From: DATAXP01 sp963708675
Lineage (GTDB): Bacteria; Planctomycetota; Planctomycetia; Pirellulales; PNKZ01
DNA: 64,000 nt
Direction of reading: 5' to 3'
Assembly (NCBI GenBank): GCA_963708675.1
Contig: CAVPTO010000003.1
Span: forward strand, 4,898,001 to 4,962,000
Made by a program: the position numbers and the translations under genes. The notes below the pieces were generated by a model. The model did not search any database, had not been told where the DNA came from, and saw only the letters and a program-made list of their open reading frames with translations. This document shows positions 25,761 to 34,059 of the stretch, in pieces. Every line of letters starts with the position of its first letter. Position 1 is the first letter of the stretch.

Positions 25761-26765
25761 ATGCACGTTCTGATTCTCTTCAACGCCCCGACGCTGCCGC
25801 CCGATCATCCCGATTCGGCGCAGGAAGCGGGAGTGCTTGAATCGGTCGAGGAAGTCGAACGCGCCGTCGCGGCGGCGGGACATCGAACGTCGCGGCTCGG
25901 CATTCGTGAGCCAAACGAAATGCTCGACGCGGTCCGGCAACTTCCGCAACCCGACGCGGTTTACAACTTCTTCGAAGGCTTTGGCGGTGTGGGCACGGGC
26001 GAGGCGGCCGTCGCCGGAACGATGGAGCTTGCGGGCTGGTCGTACACGGGATGTCCCGCACGAGCGCTGGAACTCGCGCGCGACAAGCCGCGCACGAAGT
26101 GGCTGCTCGCCGGCGCGGGACTGCCCACGCCTCGCGCGCTGCTGGTTCATGCGGGTGATTGCTCATTCGTCCAGCATGCGGCCACACTCGGCGACGGGCC
26201 GTGGATCGTCAAACCTAGCGATCAGGACGCCAGCCTCGGCATCGACGCCGACAGCGTCGTTGACGATCTCGACGCGCTGACGGCGCAAGTCGATCGCGTC
26301 GTCACACGCTTCGGCAGTGCGCTCGTCGAACCGTTCATCGACGGTCGCGAGTTCAACGTCTCGGTCGTCGAGACCGATCGTGTGCGCGTGCTTCCGCTGG
26401 CGGAGATCGAATTCGAGCCTTGTGTCGCCGGTGGCAGGCGGATCGTCACGTATGATGCGAAGTGGTCGCTCGACAGCGCCGACTGCATCGGTACTCCCGT
26501 GCGCTGCCCGGCCGACGTCGAACCGCAACTCGCGAGCAAGATCGAACGCATCGCACTCGACGCTTTCAAGGTCGTTGGTTGCCGCGATTACGCCCGCGTC
26601 GATATGCGTGTTTCGCATGAAGGTGAGGTGTTCATCCTCGAAGTGAACGCGAACCCCGACCTCAGCCCGTCGGCCGGCCTGGCCCGAGCGCTTGCCGCGG
26701 CAGGCATCGGGTATGATGCGTTCCTCATGCAGCTCGTCGAGAATGCGGCCCGTCGTCGCGGATAG
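25761..26765 (+). CDS. D-Ala-D-Ala ligase-like ATP-grasp enzyme (second)
   Basis: 334 residues from the ATG at 25761; the upstream in-frame start is not typical. Motifs: WIVKPSDQDASLGI (phosphate loop), LVEPFIDGREFNVSVVE, ARVDMRVSHEGEVFILEVNANPDLSP (metal and ATP binding, split here for length at VFILEVNANPDLSP). It is distinct from the first ligase (shorter N-terminal domain with YNFFEGFGGVGTGEAAVAGT), so it is not a simple tandem duplicate. It probably acts on a different bond in the same pathway. Only 15 bp separate it from the transporter gene. Confidence 0.82.
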   Translation: MHVLILFNAPTLPPDHPDSAQEAGVLESVEEVERAVAAAGHRTSRLGIREPNEMLDAVRQLPQPDAVYNFFEGFGGVGTGEAAVAGTMELAGWSYTGCPARALELARDKPRTKWLLAGAGLPTPRALLVHAGDCSFVQHAATLGDGPWIVKPSDQDASLGIDADSVVDDLDALTAQVDRVVTRFGSALVEPFIDGREFNVSVVETDRVRVLPLAEIEFEPCVAGGRRIVTYDAKWSLDSADCIGTPVRCPADVEPQLASKIERIALDAFKVVGCRDYARVDMRVSHEGEVFILEVNANPDLSPSAGLARALAAAGIGYDAFLMQLVENAARRRG

Positions 26766-26780
26766 AAGAAGGTCGCGCGC

Positions 26781-28022
26781 GTGGCATTCGAACATCGTCG
26801 GTTAGGCCTGATGCTGGGGACGATGTACTTTGTTCAAGGCATCGGCGAGCCGAGCGATGGCCTGCTTGCTCAGCCGATGATGGGGCTGATGAAATCGTGG
26901 CAGCGATCGCCCGAGCAGATCGCCACGTTCTCGGCGATGCTCGGCCTGCCGTGGGCGCTGAAGCCGCTGTATGGGCTGCTCACCGACTTCGTGCCGCTGT
27001 TCGGGTATCGACGCAAAAGCTATCTCATCGCGGCGAACCTCGTCGCCACGCTCGGTTTTCTCATGATGGCAGTGTTGCCGTGGAACGAGCCATCGCCGCA
27101 GCGGTTGTTGCTGTGTCTGCTGATTCCCGCCCTCGGCGTGGCGGTGGCTGATGTGGTGATCGACGCGCTGATGGTCGAGCTCGGCCAACCGGCTGGCATC
27201 ACCGGGACGTTGCAGTCGATTCAATGGGGCGCGATCTGCGCCTCGGCGATCCTCACCGGCGTCGTCGGCGGCCATGTCAGCGAACACGGTTGGTATCGCG
27301 CCGCGTTCGTGGCCTGTGCCCTCTTGAGTGCGGCCATGTGTTGGGTGGCGATCACGCTGAAAGAGCCGCGTTTGATCGAAGGCGGCGATGCGCGATCGAC
27401 AACGACCACGACGTCGAAACCTTGGCGCACCATCGCGGCTGTGCTGTCGGTTGTCGTGCTTTGGCACTTCAATCCGTTCTCCAATGCGGTGCTCTACGTC
27501 TACATGACCGGTCCGCTGGAACTCAGCGAGTCGTTCTACGGGCTGAATGTGACCGTGCTGGGCGTCGGTTCGCTGATCGGATGCTTCGCCTATTCCGCGA
27601 TCTGCCGACGTTTAGAAGTGCGACGATTGTTGCAGTTGGCGATCGTTTACGGTGTCGTCAGCACTTTGGGTTACATGGAGTTGCAAGGAGAACGCTCGGC
27701 GATCGTGGTGTCGGTGCTGATGGGCTTCACATCGATGACGGCTACGCTCGCGCTGCTCGACGCCACGGCTCGTGTCTGTCCGCCGTTGTGGGCGGGGACC
27801 GTCTTTGCTGGCGTGATGTCAGCGGCGAATGCCAGTGCGATGCTTTCCACGCATTGCGGCGGCGTGATCTACGAACGATCGGCCGCGACGTGGGACCCTC
27901 ACACCGCGTTCCGGGCCGTCGTGTTGCTCGGCGCTGTGACGACTGCGGCGTGCTGGCTGTTCGTGCCGCTTCTCGCGAGAGAAGAAAGGAAACCACAGAT
28001 AAACACAGATGAACACAGATAA
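26781..28022 (+). CDS. BT1/folate-biopterin-type major facilitator transporter
   Basis: 413 residues from a GTG with AAGAAGG upstream. About 12 hydrophobic segments. The start GLMLGTMYFVQGIGEPSDGL and LGLPWALKPLYGLLTDFVPL followed by GYRRKSYL are the BT1-family hallmarks. Substrates in this family are folates, pterins or unknown; here the neighbours suggest export or uptake of the cluster product. The C-terminal ten residues (KPQINTDEHR) and the stop codon are encoded by a dispersed repeat, so the native C-terminus has been replaced or extended. Confidence 0.8.
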   Translation: MAFEHRRLGLMLGTMYFVQGIGEPSDGLLAQPMMGLMKSWQRSPEQIATFSAMLGLPWALKPLYGLLTDFVPLFGYRRKSYLIAANLVATLGFLMMAVLPWNEPSPQRLLLCLLIPALGVAVADVVIDALMVELGQPAGITGTLQSIQWGAICASAILTGVVGGHVSEHGWYRAAFVACALLSAAMCWVAITLKEPRLIEGGDARSTTTTTSKPWRTIAAVLSVVVLWHFNPFSNAVLYVYMTGPLELSESFYGLNVTVLGVGSLIGCFAYSAICRRLEVRRLLQLAIVYGVVSTLGYMELQGERSAIVVSVLMGFTSMTATLALLDATARVCPPLWAGTVFAGVMSAANASAMLSTHCGGVIYERSAATWDPHTAFRAVVLLGAVTTAACWLFVPLLAREERKPQINTDEHR

Positions 28023-28088
28023 GTCGAACGAAGCGTTGGGCGCAGACAGTTGGTCTTTTCATCTGCGTGCATCTGTGTTCATCTGTGG
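27993..28088. repeat. Dispersed ACACAGATGA-type inverted repeat, copy 1
   Basis: Left arm CCACAGATAAACACAGATGA.. (27993-28020), right arm complementary with few changes (28061-28088), 40-bp centre. Each arm is itself three copies of a ~10-bp unit. It bridges the transporter stop and the next gene. Confidence 0.85.
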
Positions 28089-28117
28089 TTCATTCTCCCC
28101 GCGTATGGAAGCACGCC

Positions 28118-29578
28118 ATGCTGACGCCTGCCGAGGAAGTTGGTTTAAGTGGCCTCGCGCTCGCCAGTCGAGTGCGTCGGGCGTTCTATGCGATGCCCGA
28201 GTCGCGGTTGCTCGAGTTGATGGAGCAAATCCGCGCTCAGGCCCTTGCGCGGCATGTCGTCTACCTGCGCGACGGAACGCCCGAGCCGGTGCATATCATG
28301 GCCTGCCCGTTGACGGTGCTGGCCGATCAGATGGCGTATGTACACTCGGTCACGCTCACGATTCACAACGCCCTCAAGCGGCTCGTCGAGCTGTACATGC
28401 ACGACTTTGCGGTGCGCGAAATCCTTCGCCTTTCGGCTGATGAAGAGCAATGGCTGTGGGAATGTTACGGCCCCAGCCATCGCGAGCACGATCCGATCTT
28501 CGGCCGCCACGATGCCGCGGTCGATTTCATCAGCGCGATGTGGAAGGACTCGCTGAAGTTCATGGAGCCGAACATGACGGGCATCGGCGGCATGCACATG
28601 GTGCCGATGGCGGAACAGATTCTGGCGAGCGTCGTCTTTCCTGCGATTCACAAGCAGGACCCGGAATTGCACCTCGAAATCGGCCGCGACATTCGTGATC
28701 TGCTGATGCAGGACGTTCGCGATCATCTCGAAGCCCTGGGCCGTCCGGCGCGCAGCGTTTGTTTTGTCGAACCGAAGTACGCCGCCAGCGGCATCGACGA
28801 GCAGGAAGACCTGGCCCGCTACTATCACGATCGTTACGGGCTGCGCGTGATGCACGCCGACCCTTCGGAACTGACACTCGATCGCGGTGAGGTGCGCTAC
28901 GGCGGCGAGATCGTCGACGTCGCTTATCGCGACTACAGCGTGGCTGACTTGCAGGCGCTGGCGAAAACCGGCGTGGATGTGACGCCAATGCGGACGCTGC
29001 TACGCGAGAACCGCGTCATCTCGTCGATCTCGGCCGAACTCGACCAGAAAAGTTGCTGGGAGGTGTTCACTGATCCGGTGCTCGCGCAGAAATACTTCAG
29101 TGCCGAGGAGCGACAAGTCTTCCGCCGTCATGTGCTGTGGACGCGAATCGTCTCCGATCGCCGTACGTCGTTGCCCGACGGCCGCGAAGGTTCGCTGCTC
29201 GAATACTTGCGCAGCGACTATGAGTCGATCGTGCTGAAGCCGAACCGATCGTACGGCGGCGAAGGCGTGGTCCTCGGCCAAGGATTGACGCGTGCCGAGT
29301 GGGATGCGGCGTTAGAAGTGGTGTTAGCCGACAACAATCGTTGGGTGGCGCAGCAGTTGACGGCGATCCCTGTTTGCGAGTTTCCCATCGCCGGCGCCGA
29401 CGGCCGTGTGCACGTTGAGCCGTTTTACGCGGTGATGGGCTTCGCCGCGACGCGCTACGGAATGGCGGTGCTTGGCCGCGCGAGCCAGAAGCACGTGGTC
29501 AACGTCGCCCAGCGAGGCGGCATGTGCGTTGTCGCCCAAGGTTCGCCGCCGGCACGCCTCGTTGGGCCGCAAGGCTAG
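28118..29578 (+). CDS. ATP-grasp enzyme, circularly permuted / glutathionylspermidine-synthase-like
   Basis: 486 residues from the ATG at 28118; an earlier in-frame start at 28067 lies inside the repeat. The N-terminal half is helical (LKRLVELYMHDFAVREILRL, then GPSHREHDPIFGRHDAAVDF). The C-terminal part has YESIVLKPNRSYGGEGVVLG (phosphate loop) and WVAQQLTAIPVCEFPI, typical of the circularly permuted ATP-grasp group. The third ATP-grasp enzyme of the cluster; probably forms a peptide or amide bond. Exact family uncertain. Confidence 0.7.
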   Translation: MLTPAEEVGLSGLALASRVRRAFYAMPESRLLELMEQIRAQALARHVVYLRDGTPEPVHIMACPLTVLADQMAYVHSVTLTIHNALKRLVELYMHDFAVREILRLSADEEQWLWECYGPSHREHDPIFGRHDAAVDFISAMWKDSLKFMEPNMTGIGGMHMVPMAEQILASVVFPAIHKQDPELHLEIGRDIRDLLMQDVRDHLEALGRPARSVCFVEPKYAASGIDEQEDLARYYHDRYGLRVMHADPSELTLDRGEVRYGGEIVDVAYRDYSVADLQALAKTGVDVTPMRTLLRENRVISSISAELDQKSCWEVFTDPVLAQKYFSAEERQVFRRHVLWTRIVSDRRTSLPDGREGSLLEYLRSDYESIVLKPNRSYGGEGVVLGQGLTRAEWDAALEVVLADNNRWVAQQLTAIPVCEFPIAGADGRVHVEPFYAVMGFAATRYGMAVLGRASQKHVVNVAQRGGMCVVAQGSPPARLVGPQG

Positions 29579-29607
29579 ATACTCGGTGGAGAGATGGTTT
29601 CATTTCT

Positions 29608-29829
29608 TCAATCTTCTTCGATCACGATTTCGGCCTTGCGATTCGAAGGCATGCAAACGGCGGCGAGTCCGATGCCGATGCCGAGAATGGTCGCGGCGTA
29701 GGGAATGAGGTACGACTTCTCCGCCGGTTCTTCTTTCTTGTCCTTGGGCTTTCCGCCTTGCGCCCACACACTCGTCGGACTGGCCAGCAGTATCGCCATC
29801 ACGGCCGCGGCAGCAATTCTTTTCATCAT
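29608..29829 (-). CDS. Small exported membrane protein
   Basis: 73 residues: signal peptide (AAAAVMAILLASPTSVWAQ), Lys/Glu-rich spacer, then one transmembrane helix (YAATILGIGIGLAAVCM) and an acidic tail. No known domain. Convergent with the ATP-grasp gene. Similar tiny signal-plus-TM proteins are common in planctomycetes. An ATG pair at the start leaves a one-codon ambiguity. Confidence 0.65.
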   Translation of the reverse strand: MMKRIAAAAVMAILLASPTSVWAQGGKPKDKKEEPAEKSYLIPYAATILGIGIGLAAVCMPSNRKAEIVIEED

Positions 29830-29839
29830 GATGTCTCGT

Positions 29840-29905
29840 CTTCCTCTCTGCTTTCTTCTCTGTGCTTTCTTCTCCGTGCTCTCCGTGTCCTCCTTGGTTC
29901 AATTT
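29840..29905. repeat. ACACGGAGA-type imperfect tandem repeat
   Basis: On the minus strand this reads as repeated AGGACACGGAGAGCACGGAG-like units preceding the small exported protein. Similar units occur at 30476-30515 and, degraded, at 36090-36135. Confidence 0.6.
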
Positions 29906-29915
29906 CCCTTCGGAG

Positions 29916-30416
29916 TCAGAGCACGCGTTCCAGTGGCGCCGCTAGTTCCCTAAAAACCTTCGCCGGCATGGTGACCGTGTTCCAGCGCGGCGACAGTTGA
30001 CGTGCGTGCCGTGCGTAGATCGCCGTCGGAATCGCCACGAAGCCATACGTCCTTCCGCCGAAGCTGAACAACTGCTCGGCCGGCAGCGGCGCCTTGCAGC
30101 CATGCACATTGTAGGCAAAGACGAACAGCCCGCGAAAGTCGTCGCCAAACGTTCGTTCCCAGCGGCCGAGACTCACCAGGTCGTCGCGCGTCGACCAGTT
30201 TTTCCAATATTGCTTCCGCAGCCCCGACGGAAAACGCCGCCCTTTGACATCGACCAGCCAGCGAACGCCGCAAGTCCCGTGAATGATGAAGTCGAGGCTT
30301 TTGAGCGAATCGTCCCCCAGCAGGCTGCGACGGCTTTCGTCGACGGCGACATACGCCACGCGCCGCTCGCGCAGGAATCCCTCGACGGCCGTCTCGTAAT
30401 GGTTGTTCCGCTTCAT
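29916..30416 (-). CDS. HYExAFE-family protein
   Basis: 166 residues. The N-terminal RNNHYETAVEGFLRERRVAY carries the HYE motif that names this planctomycete family (here HYETAVE). SLKSLDFIIHG and WLVDVKGRRFPSG resemble a PD-(D/E)XK nuclease core (D...DVKGR), which is an inference. The remainder includes RGLFVFAYNVHG and YGFVAIPTAIYARH. No operon partner is evident. Function not established. Confidence 0.82.
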   Translation of the reverse strand: MKRNNHYETAVEGFLRERRVAYVAVDESRRSLLGDDSLKSLDFIIHGTCGVRWLVDVKGRRFPSGLRKQYWKNWSTRDDLVSLGRWERTFGDDFRGLFVFAYNVHGCKAPLPAEQLFSFGGRTYGFVAIPTAIYARHARQLSPRWNTVTMPAKVFRELAAPLERVL

Positions 30417-30518
30417 GCCAGAATGCTACGCAACCGCGGTGACAGGCGCATGTCACCGTATTTGACGGAAAAAGTTCACCACAGAGGACGCGGAGATCGC
30501 AGGGGGAAACGAGAGGAA

Positions 30519-30610
30519 CCACAGATGGACACAGATGAACACAGATAAGCAGAAAAAAGCAGGTAGAACACGTCTTTCTCAGATCGGTGTTTATCTGTGT
30601 TCATCTGTGG
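30519..30610. repeat. Dispersed ACACAGATGA-type inverted repeat, copy 2
   Basis: Left arm CCACAGATGGACACAGATGA.. (30519-30548), right arm TTATCTGTGTTCATCTGTGG ending at 30610, immediately before the stop codon of the hydrolase gene at 30611. Same family as 27993-28088. Confidence 0.85.
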
Positions 30611-32703
30611 CTATTTCCCCTCTACGCTCTGTGCGTCCCCTGCGGTTAAATTCTTCGCGGTGCCTTGGAAGAAGCGGCGATCGATTTCGTCGCGGCCGAC
30701 CTTGGTGTAGTAGGCCACGAGGGTTGTCCGCAGTTTGCGCGGCGTGAGTTGGCCCGCGGCGAAGGCGCGAACCAGATCGGCGTGGCGATCGCGATAGGTT
30801 TTCGCGACGGCGAGTTCTTCGTCGGACAGGCCTTCCTGGCGCAAGGCGTTGAGCGAGCCAGCACGCACGGCCTCGCGCCGGCACGGAACTCGTCGCTGGC
30901 GGCGAACGCCACGTCGTCGAGCGTTTCGACGACGGCCGAACCGCGCGCGCGCCGACGAGGTCGACGTCGTTGCCGACGCCGGCGGCGCGAGCGAGCGCGC
31001 CGGCCAGCAGGGTGTTTTGACTAGCGGCTGCGGCGACCTTTACCATCAGGCTGTCGAACAACTCGGGGGCGGGGTCGAGCGGGCGATCGACCAACTGCGT
31101 GGCAAAGCGGTCGAACACCGCCTCTTCGATCTCGCGGGCGGGCTCGTACATAGGCTCGCGACGACCGGCGACGGTAAGCGTCGGCGAGAACATCGCGCCG
31201 GTGGGCGAGATGAACTCCTTGGCGAACGACATGCCCAGCCGAGCGAGATTCTCGACCGTGTATCCGCCGGCCGCGTATTCCTCGAGCGGAAAGAACGCGT
31301 GTCGGTCAACATCGGTCTGCACGGCACACAGCAACAACATGCCGGCGCAATAAGTTTGAATCTTGCGTCCGGCAAGATTCGTGTGTGCAAGCGCCAGCAC
31401 GCGCTCGGTGCGGAAATTCAAGTCGAACTCAGTTTCGTTGCCGATCGTTTGTCGAGCCGCCTCGGCCATCGTCTCGGCCACCTTCGGATCGGGATGGCGA
31501 AGAAAGACGTAATGCAGTGAGCGCTGCAAGAAGGTCTCGACGTTCGTGGCGGGCATGAGGCGGCCGCGCTCGGGAAGGTCGACGATCACCATCCGCGTGA
31601 TGCCATCCGTGCCGCGTTCGGTCGTGACCACGCCGACGTGGGTGAAAAGCCCCGGCGACAAGTCGGTGAAGAGGTTGTACGGCGATGGATTGCGCATCAG
31701 CAGCCAATCGCCGGGGTGCACGTCGTAAGTTCCCAGGCGATAGGCCGATTCCGTGACGCCTTGCTGGGCTCGTGCCGCGAGCCATGACCGCAACGCGGTA
31801 AGGCGGCTACGCTCGTCACGGCTGAGCCCCGCAGCGCTGATGCTGCTAACCAGCGCTGCCAAACGAGCCGGCGTGACGGCCGGCGCCGGCAGGTCTTCGG
31901 TCGTTCCAGGGCGAACCGCTTGCGGAAGCCCGATGCGGCGGATCGTTTCAACCGCTTGCAGAGCGCGCTGCGGCGGGACATCGCCGCGTTCGAGCATGCG
32001 AACGATCTCGCCGATGCACGATGTCTCGCCGCTGACGGCGATGAGCTCCAGGACTCGGCCTCGCAAAGCGTCCTGCTCGCGCTCGGCGGAAGCGGCAGCA
32101 ATGCGGCGGCGAGGCGGCTCGACCGAAGCGTTCAACGAAGCGTTCAACATCGGCGCAGACCATCGCGCCGATCGAGCTGCGATATTGAATCAACAACTCG
32201 ACCATGCGTGCGCGGTCGCTCGGAGTCGCGGCGTATCGAGAAGCGACCTGCTGCAGGGCGTCGTTTTGCAGATAGCGCAAGCGTCCCGACAAGTCGATCA
32301 GTCGCGAGCAGGTTCGCAAGAAACTGCGAATGTGATTGCGGCCAGTGTCGGGATCGGCATTAGCGGCCGCTTGCGTGCGAAGCTCGATCGTGGTGTCGAG
32401 CAGCCGGTCGACGCGTCGCTTGGCGTCGAGCAGTTGGCGAATGACGGCCAGCGCTTCGTCCGATGAACGCGCGGAGCGAAATGTCGCGCGGTCTACAGCC
32501 CATTGCTCGATGGCGTCGTTGGCGGCAGTGAGTTGCGAGGGGAGCGTCGTCTCGAACTTCGCCATGTCCGACGGCACAAGCCGTTCGACGTGCGTGAGCC
32601 AACCGGCAAGCGGGTCGGACGTCGAGCTTTGCGAATGCGCGATCGCCGTTGTCAGAAAGACCAATAGCAGCGTGGTTGCCATGCGCATCGTATGCGGAGT
32701 CAC
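30611..32703 (-). CDS. Exported YiiX/NlpC-P60-like hydrolase, frameshifted
   Basis: One gene read in three frames, about 695 residues. First part: signal peptide (ATTLLLVFLTTAIAHSQ) and helical domain, to about 32120. Second frame: ELIAVSGETSCIGEIVRMLE, then the catalytic-looking region DVHPGDWLLMRNPSPYNLF, LSPGLFTHVGVVTTERG, IQTYCAGMLLLCAVQTDVD, as in permuted papain-fold (YiiX-like) enzymes with His in THVGVV and Cys in YCAG. Near 30945 and 30880 the frame changes again to NALRQEGLSDEELAVAKTYR and the stop at 30611. Three indels within an otherwise intact gene look like sequence errors. Likely periplasmic or surface hydrolase. Confidence 0.65.
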
Positions 32704-32780
32704 CGGTGAGTTTGCTCCCCAACACAGCGGCGACGTCGCGACACTTGCAAACTGCTAGCGGCCAGTCGCCCCTGTATGAA

Positions 32781-33002
32781 TTACAACCGGGCCGACAGGA
32801 TGTAAAGGGCCAACAACGCCAGTGCCATGAATCCGACCACCCACAGCCCAAATCGGGCGGCCCCGACGAGGATCGGCACGATGCGCTCGGCACGCGTTGC
32901 CGAGTAGACCAACGAGATCGACACGATCAACGGCACGGCATACCACAGGTCGTGAAAACCCGGGGCGGCTAGCAACATGGACATCAGTATCGACGGTTGC
33001 AA
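32781..33002 (-). CDS. Small membrane protein
   Basis: Up to 73 residues from a TTG at 33002; an ATG at 32984 (MSMLLAAPGFHDLWY) is the more likely start. Two transmembrane helices: DLWYAVPLIVSISLVYSATR and FGLWVVGFMALALLALYILS. It lies between the DUF6677 gene (37 bp away) and the hydrolase on the same strand, so the three are probably one operon. Function unknown. Confidence 0.65.
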   Translation of the reverse strand: MQPSILMSMLLAAPGFHDLWYAVPLIVSISLVYSATRAERIVPILVGAARFGLWVVGFMALALLALYILSARL

Positions 33003-33038
33003 AGGAGTTCCTCGAAACGAGTCGCGAACGTCGCGGCG

Positions 33039-33944
33039 TCACTCGTCGTTTTCTTTTTCGTCTTTCTTGCGCGGCTGCGGCGGCGTGACGATCGGATCGC
33101 TTTGGGCCGGCCCGCCCCAGGCGTCGTAAATCGCTAAGAGGTTCAAAAGTCCTGCGATCATCGTGTACACCGTTCCCAATTCGAAGTAGCGATGCAGCCG
33201 CTTGTTGATCAGGTCCAACTCGTCGGCTTGATCCTCGCTGAGTTGTTGTCCCGGATTGTAGATGCGCACGAGTTGCTGCTGCACGAGCCTGCGGTCCTGA
33301 TCGGCAGGCGATAGCGGATGGTTCATCGCGAGTTCGGGATCGATCACGAACGGCGGAGCCATGAACCAATCGCTGAGCGTGGCGCGGCCATCCTGCTGAC
33401 GTTCGGCCGCCTCGATCCGTAGCTCGGGATTGCGAAAACGCTGAGCCTGGACCAGCGCGGGCATCGAAGGCAGGCCGACACCGACCTGGCACAAGAACGG
33501 CAGCCGGCGGTCCTCCGGTCGCAAGGAGGCATACACCACGCGGCCATCACCTAAGTACAGGCCGAAGGCGTAGGTTCCCATGATGCACAGAAAGAAGAGC
33601 ACCGCCTTAGCGCGACGTCGCTGATACCACTGACCCAGGCCGGGAACCAGCCACGTCAGCAAGGCGGCGAGCCAAGGGTCGCGAAGATCGACGATTTCTG
33701 CGTCGTCCGCCGATGCAACTTCGGGAGAGACGGCGGTCACAGGTGGCGGTGGCGGCACGATGACACACGCTCGTGCGGGAGCGCGTCGCAATTGAAGCAA
33801 TGGTAATTCCGCGATTGATTCTAGTGGTCGAGCCGCCTCCGACGCCAGAGCAATGGCAGCGGTGGTGGCAGCGACGGCGACATGTGGTGATGCTCGCTGG
33901 CCGTTCATCGTGCTCGCCGGTCGTGCGCGACCACGAGTCCTCAT
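33039..33944 (-). CDS. DUF6677-family membrane protein
   Basis: 301 residues by the longest frame; the true start may lie further in, since the first ~80 residues are Ala/Arg-rich. PWLAALLTWLVPGLGQWYQR followed by KAVLFFLCIMGTYAFGLYLG is the family signature, resembling TM2-type two-helix modules. A third hydrophobic stretch near the C-terminus (YTMIAGLLNLLAIYDAW) follows, then a charged tail. Planctomycete-specific, function unknown; predicted inner-membrane protein. Confidence 0.8.
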   Translation of the reverse strand: MRTRGRARPASTMNGQRASPHVAVAATTAAIALASEAARPLESIAELPLLQLRRAPARACVIVPPPPPVTAVSPEVASADDAEIVDLRDPWLAALLTWLVPGLGQWYQRRRAKAVLFFLCIMGTYAFGLYLGDGRVVYASLRPEDRRLPFLCQVGVGLPSMPALVQAQRFRNPELRIEAAERQQDGRATLSDWFMAPPFVIDPELAMNHPLSPADQDRRLVQQQLVRIYNPGQQLSEDQADELDLINKRLHRYFELGTVYTMIAGLLNLLAIYDAWGGPAQSDPIVTPPQPRKKDEKENDE

Positions 33945-34059
33945 TTCGAACGCACCATTGCAATCGCATTGATTTGCTCGACAATCGCGGCAGTTTCGGT
34001 GCGTGGCCTACCCCGGCAGCGTCGGCATAGTGTTTGCACGCTAAGCAGGGCTACACTTT

